From Sperchopsis tessellata (lineage: Eukaryota > Arthropoda > Insecta > Coleoptera > Hydrophilidae): a stretch of DNA of 28,810 bases. Location: positions 1 through 28,810 of the forward strand of contig JAWQRN010000514.1 of assembly GCA_033557685.1 (NCBI GenBank). The letters are read 5' to 3'. The notes beneath the pieces were generated by a model. That model ran no database searches. It worked only from the letters and a program-made list of their open reading frames with translations, and had not been told where the DNA came from. The position numbers and the translations under genes were made by a program. Shown here in pieces: positions 11,801 to 20,800 of this stretch. The first letter of the stretch is position 1; each line of letters begins with the position of its first letter.

Positions 11801-14800
11801 AACTTTTGGAAGTTAATTCTTCACCCTACTACATGAACAATAAAACCATCTTGAATGGAAAATGTCCACCAGGATGGGATTTAGTTGGTGACACTTGTTA
11901 CATATACATTGGAGCACCAATGACTTTCTTTGAAGCCAGAAAGTTTTGTGAGGTATGTACTGTTCTTTCCATCATAGTAGGCTTTGATTGCTTCACCAAT
12001 CTTTTATTCTAGCAGTACTTTTTATATCTAAAGTTCAAAATAGAATTATATAGACAAAGATTGTTAGTACTTTGAGAATCAAACTACATACTCAACTACA
12101 TGCAAAAAGTTCGCAATCTACACCTTTAGGTTGCTATTTTTACCATGAACTTCTATTATGTACATATATAGTACCATAAACTAGCCACCCAGAATAACTC
12201 TGTCACTATATATAATTTTGCTAATGTGAATCCTATACGATGTCAAATCATTTATAGCTCATGGAAACATATTTTTAATATCAAGTAAAGAATGAAAAAT
12301 AACTTGGGGATCACTAGATAATGGGGAGTCTGGTTGGCAGCATAAGCTTCTGATTTCTTTACAGTATTGCTGCCAGAACATTTTCTTAGCCTTCCTCAGG
12401 GATCTGTTTGAAGCAGTCAGCAAATCACTGGGTTACATTGTGTATAATGAGGAAACCCGGCATATAGTTACATCTTAGCAACTGCTCCGAGGTCTCCTCA
12501 ACCATATACCGAATGCCATTCGATTTTTCGTCAGCCAGGTACCCTATAAATAGCTTTACAAATTGATCAGCACAGTGAGCAAGCTCTTCAAAGTATCATT
12601 GTAGTGAGGTTGAGGACCTAAATGCCTTATATGCCTTTTGCAGAACGTTTACAAATAATAGTTAAAGTGGGGGTCTCACTTTTTTCTGGGCTATGATTTC
12701 CACTTTCATACCTACATTTTATATAAAATGTGAACAAATGTTTCACCTGCATATAAAACCAACCTTGATTAACAAGTTAACAATTTATAAAATCAATACA
12801 GCTTAAAATTATTGGATAATAAATCTTTTGTTGAAGGTCTGCAAAATGTGTTTGAGTGATAAGAAATGGTGTGAAAATTGTGTAAAATAACTATTGTTTA
12901 CCTAGATTACTTGCGTAATGATTTATTTATACCATCACTCTTTTAAGACAACTTCTTTGTGTTTCATATGAAATTTTTTGCATATATAGATTTAAAGATT
13001 CACTTTAGGGCAGCGCAGTTTCATTCCAATAATTTATATCATTTGTAGAAGGACAGTAGAAGTTGAAAATCATCACACCTTTTAATACTGTTGAATAAAA
13101 TATAAACTGAAAAGACTTTTCTGAAATTTCTAGAAATGTCCGAAGATTCTTGAACCGAAATTTTGGTATAATCGAACATAATGATATAACTTGTTTCATG
13201 ATGATACTCAGACACGGCTGAATGAATAATATGCAGCTGTATATGCTCTTGTAGATGAGTACCAATTTTATGCTTGGTTTCTCCAGTATGAACCTACCCA
13301 CAAGAAGAAGTGAACTGATAAATCCATTCACTTTACAGGGGAGAAGAGAGAACATTTTTATTCAATATGATCTAAAATTTTCTAAGAATATGTGTAATCT
13401 TGTCTACTGAATGCTTGAAAAATAGTGGAAAAGTTGTTGCTTTCACCTTAGGAGTAGATTTGATGTCTAACAAATAATATCCATTCGATAGCTGTGTGCA
13501 ACTACAAGATAAGTAGAGTTATGTCACATAACTTGAAAGCTTGATGGCAGACATTTTCTTTAATAAGTAATGTGTAAGCCTATTGCATTTACATAGGAAT
13601 GATAACGTAATCACAGTCTTAGAAATATGTCATTTAAGAATAACTATTTATTTCTGTACTTTCTTTTTTAGACTGATAATGCTTCAATGCCATATTTAAT
13701 TGGAAATATCAACTATTACACCCTGTACAACTTTTTGTCAAAGCAGCATCAATGGTATCTTTACTCAGATAGGGTGTGGGTACAACATATTGACAGAATA
13801 AATGAATGTACCACATTTGTTTACCAAACTGTTGAAGTTGATGACTGCAATCAAAGGAGTGGCTTCCTCTGTGAAATAGGTGAGTTTAAGCTTATCGATA
13901 AATGTTAGAGTTAGTATGGGAATTTATACCATATCATATAACATAAAATAAAGAATAATGTATTATTCATAGAACTATTATGCAACATCAAAATATCACA
14001 ACAATCTAAAAATAGATCATGTAGAAGTATTACTGAAACAGGTACGACATAATGCAATTCTAGAAATTTCCCCTCACATGTTGTGGCAGTTTATTGAACA
14101 AGTGAAAAGCTTAATACATGAACACCATCCGCTCCTTTTTCAAGCAGGCCAATAGCAAACCTTTTATTCCTCTCATGTTGTAACCATGGACCTCAAAGTT
14201 TCTCACTAAAGATACTCTCTTTATAAACATGAAATTTTCGAAGATAGGTATTATGACAAACTTCATAATGAAAAGTCGACAGTGTTCTGTCACCTGAATA
14301 TCAGCGATTATTCTTACTCTTCTTTTGTGCAATGAACACACTGTAAACCTAGACAGAAGCTCCATACTTCAAGATTCTGTACTGCATGACTCTATGGAAT
14401 AAGGCGAAGTAGGTCATCAGTGCTGCATCAGTGTTTTGAACATATTATTATATATTTCTTCTTGCAAAGATTGTAGACACCAGCTTGTATAACAAGCCAT
14501 CAATATATGGGGTTCATATTGGTAATTCATCAAAGAGTATCAATCCTAGCATTTGAAGCAAACCAATGCTTTTCATATAGTCCACTGTTGTAATGGTCTC
14601 TGACCTTAAGACGAAGGTGGTGCTATCAGCAAAGATCAATGTTTCAACTGGAGGTGGGATAAAAACAGCAGGCTGGTCCCTTGTGGGACACCAAAGGTTA
14701 CTGGTACACAATGGGAAGTTTTTTGGCCACTAGTAACTTGCTGCATTCAATTTTTAAAGTAGAACTTATGTAGTTGTAAAACTTCCACAAATACCATACC

Positions 14801-17800
14801 AGTTTTTCCAGCAACACGGGATATCACTAAAACTTTAGTGAGATCACACAGTAAGTCTGTTGTTTTCTTCACACTTACCATTCCCATTCCTTCAAGTATG
14901 GCCTCCACTGCATCAAGTATTGCCAAAATAGTTGAAGAACCTTACCCCACCTGACTCTAAAAAGTGTACGAGATGACACTTAATACATACTTCAAAGCTC
15001 TTCTACAGCACAGAAAGAATTGAAATAGGTCTGTAACGTATTATATCTTCTCGGGTTCTTTTTTCTTGTATATAGGTATTACTTAAGATAATTTAAGTTC
15101 ATCTAGAAAATTCCCCTCAATGAACTACTTATTTATCAGAACTGTAAGTGGCTCTGCTAAATAGTCTGCAAACCTATTAAAAAATTTTCTTCAATGTACT
15201 GTTTCCTGCTGGGAAGATTTTTCAAATTTGTTGTAATACTTCAGAATGCTATCCAGGAATAATGTCAGATATGGTGATATTTTTATAGCAGTAAATGATC
15301 TGCCATGTATTTACAACTGATAACTTTTGAAAGTAAAATCTTGAAAGTCTTATATATGAATTTTTTTTTACCATATTATTTTTGTCATATAGTTACATGT
15401 ACATTACTATAACATAATTTAAATATTGCAGATCCAAAAGTTTTGATAGATCCTCTATCATGGCATGGAGATAAGATCACAATTGCAGTGATAGGTAGTT
15501 GTTCTGCTGCAATATTACTTATTACCATAGTTCTAGTATGCTGGTGGACCAAATCGAAGTATAGGCATGCTCAGCGTTTGGAGAGGCGTAATAGTATTAG
15601 ACAAAGTTTGCATTCTTTGAGAAGCGTCGGCTCTACTAATGGCTTTTCGGAGCTGGGATATCGTCGCAAACCTGGGCAAATGGTAAGTTACTACAAATAT
15701 GACATGTTTGTTCAATGTAAATGAGTCTATGAAATTGCTTGGTGTATGTTAAAAACGACAATGCTTAAATTGGAAAGTTTTATCAACAGCTCTTACAAAT
15801 GTTGTTATTATTTGCTATATAATGTGTTGAATTAAGATATTATTTGGTATAATTTTGGTTCAATAACAGTGTTCAGATTGACTATGTATTTAATCTTATG
15901 TTTAGTTTTGATGGATTTATTTGTTAGCTTTTTGTTTTGTTTTTCTCTTTTTTACAGTTTCCCTTTATGTTTTGGTTCAAAGAAAATTGTTTGTCATAAG
16001 GTTTTATATGGTTTTCATACTGCTATGGGATTTATTGTTTATATTTTCTATCATACCAATGTATGACTTTGTGTTTCAGATGCACACAGATCTGTGATGA
16101 TGTTTTAAAGATTATAAATGAGACGTATATATAATTCTTAAATATGTCAATTAAAATCAGACAGTATTATTTTCTTCCCTTTCTTGAGCTCATAAACCTA
16201 ATAATATTTGGGTTTTGAGTAGCATTACAAACTGCTTTAAGCTGCTGCTAAATACTCTCATTTTAATATTTTTATGCTCATCTTATGTGGCTGTGACACT
16301 CCATTGGAACTCCGAAGGTATGTTTTAAGTATTTCGTTTCTATAGTGAACTGCACTATAGGAGACGCATCATTCTTTTATGTTTCGTTTTGAATCATGTT
16401 GCCGTTTCTTGTTTTGTTACACATTGGATATTTTCATTTTTTGCTTCTTAAAATGTATTATCTTGATTGCATACAATTAACGAAACCTGAATGTCTATTA
16501 TGTGCCTACTTACCAACAACAAATATTTGTTATTTACAATGCGGAGTTTCTTATATTGTTTTGATGTTAATTAAGGACTTTTGTCTGTGGTCATTCCTCA
16601 TGTTTATGTTTGATTTCAACAAGTTTTGTGGAATGTACAGACACAGGTAGAATTTAAGCCATGGCTTCAGAAATAAAAAAATCAATCGATACCAAAAGTA
16701 CACCAATCTAAGTGGTTTTTCCTTCAAACAGATGAGATATAATATATATATATATATATTGACTAATTTGGTGCTTGTGAAGAATATATGTCTTTTCTGA
16801 AAAAACCAGGTTGTACAACTGAACATGAAATTTTCAAAACATTAAATGGCTACATACAAAAAAATAACTTGACGAATTATGTTGGTTTGTACATTGGCGT
16901 TGAGCTGCAATGATAGGTTGAAACTCTGCTCTTGCCCGTTTAGTAAAGTATGAAGCAGATGAAGAACTTCAAGTAACTTGTTGTATTATACATAGGGAAA
17001 TCCTTGCTTCAAAACATATGAGCCATGAACTTTATGACGTGCTATAACTGTTGTGAAAGCTGTGGACTTCATCAAAATCTATGCCTTTAATTTAAAATTA
17101 CTTACAGTCCTATGTGAGGAAAGTGGATCACTTCACATAAAGCTGTTACTGTTCATGGAGATTTGCTAACTTTCTCGAGTACGAGTTTTGAGTATGTTTT
17201 ATGAGCTCCGAAAAGAAGTATGTACATTTTTGATAATAGTATTGGATCAGTCTGATAATTTTCACAATCCTCAATGATTAGCAGAACTAGCTTTTCCGTT
17301 TAATATTTTCCAATTGATATTGGGAAGTAAAATTAAATCCATCAAAAGAAAACTGAAACTATGGGGAAAATATTTGATATAGATTACTTAAACATACAAA
17401 CAGTTTTACATTGAAAGTCTTTAAATAAAGTTTGATGGATATTTTCCTGATAACTCCGATGTTAGTGCTGGAAATGTGTAGGTTATTAATCCATATTTAC
17501 CCTTTAATTAAAAAATATATGTACTCATAAACAGGAAGATAGAACCATACGGTGTGATTTTATTGCACTTTACAAAAAATAGTTTGTAGTTTTAATGTAT
17601 TATTCAGTAAACTAGTTGAAAAACATTAAGAATGAATGGTTCTATCTAAAACATTTATTAAATGTTGGAAAATAGTTGCAATATTTTTTTATTATTGGAT
17701 TTAACGTTGTTCTATTTCTGAAGATCATTACTACGAACACCAAAAATCACGATACAATACATAAGAATAAGTTTATATAAAATACATTTGCCCTCAAATA

Positions 17801-20800
17801 TCTACACAAAGTTTGAACTTCTTAATTTAGAAAATCAGCCGAATCTGATAGGTTTGAAAAGTCATCTGATTATGTCTATGCTACCGAGGTTCATTTCAAT
17901 TTAATATTAGAGTTCTATCTTATTTCTGTTGTGAACAAAATACCACCTATTTCTTAACTTTTATCTCCATTTCAAAATTTTATTGATTATTCATAGTAGG
18001 TTCACGAACATTTATTATGTAGAATAATTCACACAGTATACAGTATTTAAAATGGATAAGTTCCATTCACTTATATTTCAGATAAGCTTTCTACACAATC
18101 AATAGATAGAAACGGTGTTACAGTCTAGTCACATTGAGAATCTCCATCAAACTAACAAATCTAGTGCGAATGACTTTAACAAAAATGAAATCGGCTGTGA
18201 TAGATCCGAACACCCAAATGGAATTCTTTGACATAAATAGTGGAGTAAGACAGGAGAATGCGCTATTCTCACTTCTATGCAACTTGCTACAATCTGCTAT
18301 TAGTAAAATAAATATCAAAAGGGGAATAAATACAAAGTCTAGGGAAATTTTCGAATACGCCAATGACATTTTAACAATGAGCAGACAAGAAAACATCCTA
18401 AAAGCCACATTCATAGAACTACAACACCATACGCGAGAGGTGTGACTGTAAGTTAAAGAAGACAAAACAGAGTTCATGAAAACCACCAGTGTGCTCAGAA
18501 ATGCACAAAACATCTTTAATGGCGTGACATAGGTTATCTATCTGTGGGAGCAGATGAACGCACATAATATCTTAGATTATGAAATAAACAACAAAATTAT
18601 GAAGGGCAATTACAATCACGCTAACAAGCATCTTCTCTGTTCAAGAATACTGAGTAAAGATTCAAAATTTAAAATATACAAATCACTCATAAGACCAGTT
18701 GGGACATACGCAAGCGAGGCAAGGACTCTCACGCAAAAAGAGAAAATAACACTTAATGTGTTCGAAAGAAAAATTGTTAGATTCAGAAAGTCACAACGAC
18801 TACGCTTGTTGGGACTATTTTCAGGAAGGACTGCAGCCAGTACACAAGAACAATCACCAAATAGACAAGAAGTGAGGAAGGTCCCTTAAAAAAATGGATA
18901 GATATAATAGAAGAAGCTCTGCGAATACTAGGAGTGAGATGACGTGCTGCGTGCAGACAAGGACGGTAGGTTGTCGTAAAGGAAGCCAAAACCTACGTAG
19001 GATTGTAGCACTTAAGGAAGAAGAATTTTCATTCATTGGTCGTCTGATATTTAGTGTAATGTAAAATGCATGCATCTGAAAACTAAGAACCTGTATATAG
19101 CGGCCAGGCAGCTAATAGTATTGTTTTCTGTCAACGACAGTCATCTTCTGTTCATGTAGTGTATCTCATGTGTAGCATAGTAGCTCTTTAAAAAATTTTT
19201 ATATTCTCTTTTCATTAAAGATGACTTTAACATCAATAATTCTGACTCTTGTGAAGTGCAATGACTGTTAATAGTTTATTGATCACATTGTGCCTGTACA
19301 TGAAATTGGATTGTACATATTATTAGAAAACAAGTAGTAGTCCTTACAGTGATGGAATATAGGATATTCAAAAATAAATGCAAAGGAATCTTTCTCGTGG
19401 ACTTTGTGACATGGGACTACAAGGTTACTAATGGAATTTATTTGATTCACAAAACTTTGTAACCACACACGGGCACTGTGTGAAATTTTCTATCATCCTC
19501 AAGTCAATCACTTGTTTTTCAACCTCATCAGATTTTTGGACAGTTAGAGTCTAGGGAGTGATCAAGTTAAGTTCTATAATGAAGAATTGGAAAAGATATT
19601 GTCACAATAACAAATGTCTTAATTTACGTGGTGACTATGTGGAAAAGTAGCATAATATATATAACAACATTTTGTAACAGGCATATTAAAAATATTCATT
19701 CTTGCAATTTTGTTCAACTCCCTGTTCAGCATTGATATTAAAGGTCATGTAAATAAACCCACTCAATTGGTCAAGCCTCTTTAATGTGGCACACCATTAA
19801 CTTTTGCTAGTTTTTTTATGAACAACAGAGCCCATGGGCTACTTTATGATTATATAAATTTATCTTGCTTCCATCACTAGGCTTACCCTAAGCAATTGTA
19901 TTTTTTACTGTTAATAATGTGTTCTAAGAACTATATTTACAGAAGAATGGGTGTTATTAGGTTACACATTCACGCTGCAGACGCACAAATTATTGGCTTA
20001 GTGGTTATTACTATGATACAAAATATTGTAAACGAAATTGTTTATAGGGAGTACTTATTTAAATTCATCATTCATATCATCTTATTGTTTTGTAATATGT
20101 GTCTCCATTAACATTCTCCTTATGATTACCTTTATTAGATCCTCATTTAATTCATTGTTTTTATTTCACAGAGTACAAGATCAACAGACACTTTAACAAA
20201 AGCATCAGATTACAAGAAAATGTTCAGTGATAGCTCAATAGACAGCATGGAAAAATCAACCTACACTTCATCAATTGAAGACAATCAATCATATGATATC
20301 TACGAAGCAAGTAATCCAAACCCTACTACATACAAATATCCTACAATTGAGTATCATAAGCAGCAAAACTCCGACCATCATCCTTATGCTCAGCCCTATA
20401 AGCTTGCATACAAAAATGAAGGATTCAAAGACAATTCAACTTTTGCTAGCAACTCAAACTATCAGTCAAGAGCAGAAAGCATACAAGATAATTCAGATGA
20501 AACACCAATAATACATTCATCAGAACATGGTGGCCAAATTAGTTCCATGTATCCTCCAAGCGAGTATTATAATACAGATACCTTGCCATTACACAGCACC
20601 AAATCTGATACCACACCAGATGAGGATCCTAATTTTACTAGATATTATAATGAATCCAAACCTCCTTCTGATTTTCTTAAAGAACTTAAAAATAAATTAC
20701 CTCAAAATAGCCATTACCAAATAATGGATCTACCATCACCACCCGAGCCTCCACAAACAAGTCCAAACTATGCTGAGAAAATAAATGGTATGCAATACTC

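Larger units (their letters stand above)
11953..13671 (+). other. bark intron 7 (1719 bp)
   Basis: It contains a coding-like stretch on the minus strand (about 12300-12645) and a Penelope-like remnant (about 12990-13610), both listed separately. The parts at 11953-12300 and 12650-12990 are AT-rich with nothing recognised. The intron ends in ttcttttttag. Confidence 0.7.
15683..16764 (+). other. bark intron 9, 5' part
   Basis: Intron 9 spans 15683-20171 (4489 bp). This first part is very AT-rich and holds a possible alternative terminal exon at 16080-16097 (listed separately) and an (AT)9 run at 16742-16759. Open readings rich in Phe/Leu/Cys here are explained by base composition. Confidence 0.5.

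Noticed and set aside
15869..16066. Hydrophobic small open reading resembling a membrane peptide
   Set aside because: Rich in Phe/Leu/Cys because the DNA is T-rich. It lies inside an intron with no other gene signal.
16396..16826. Open readings on both strands in intron 9
   Set aside because: Composition-driven, overlapping each other, and with no recognisable motif.
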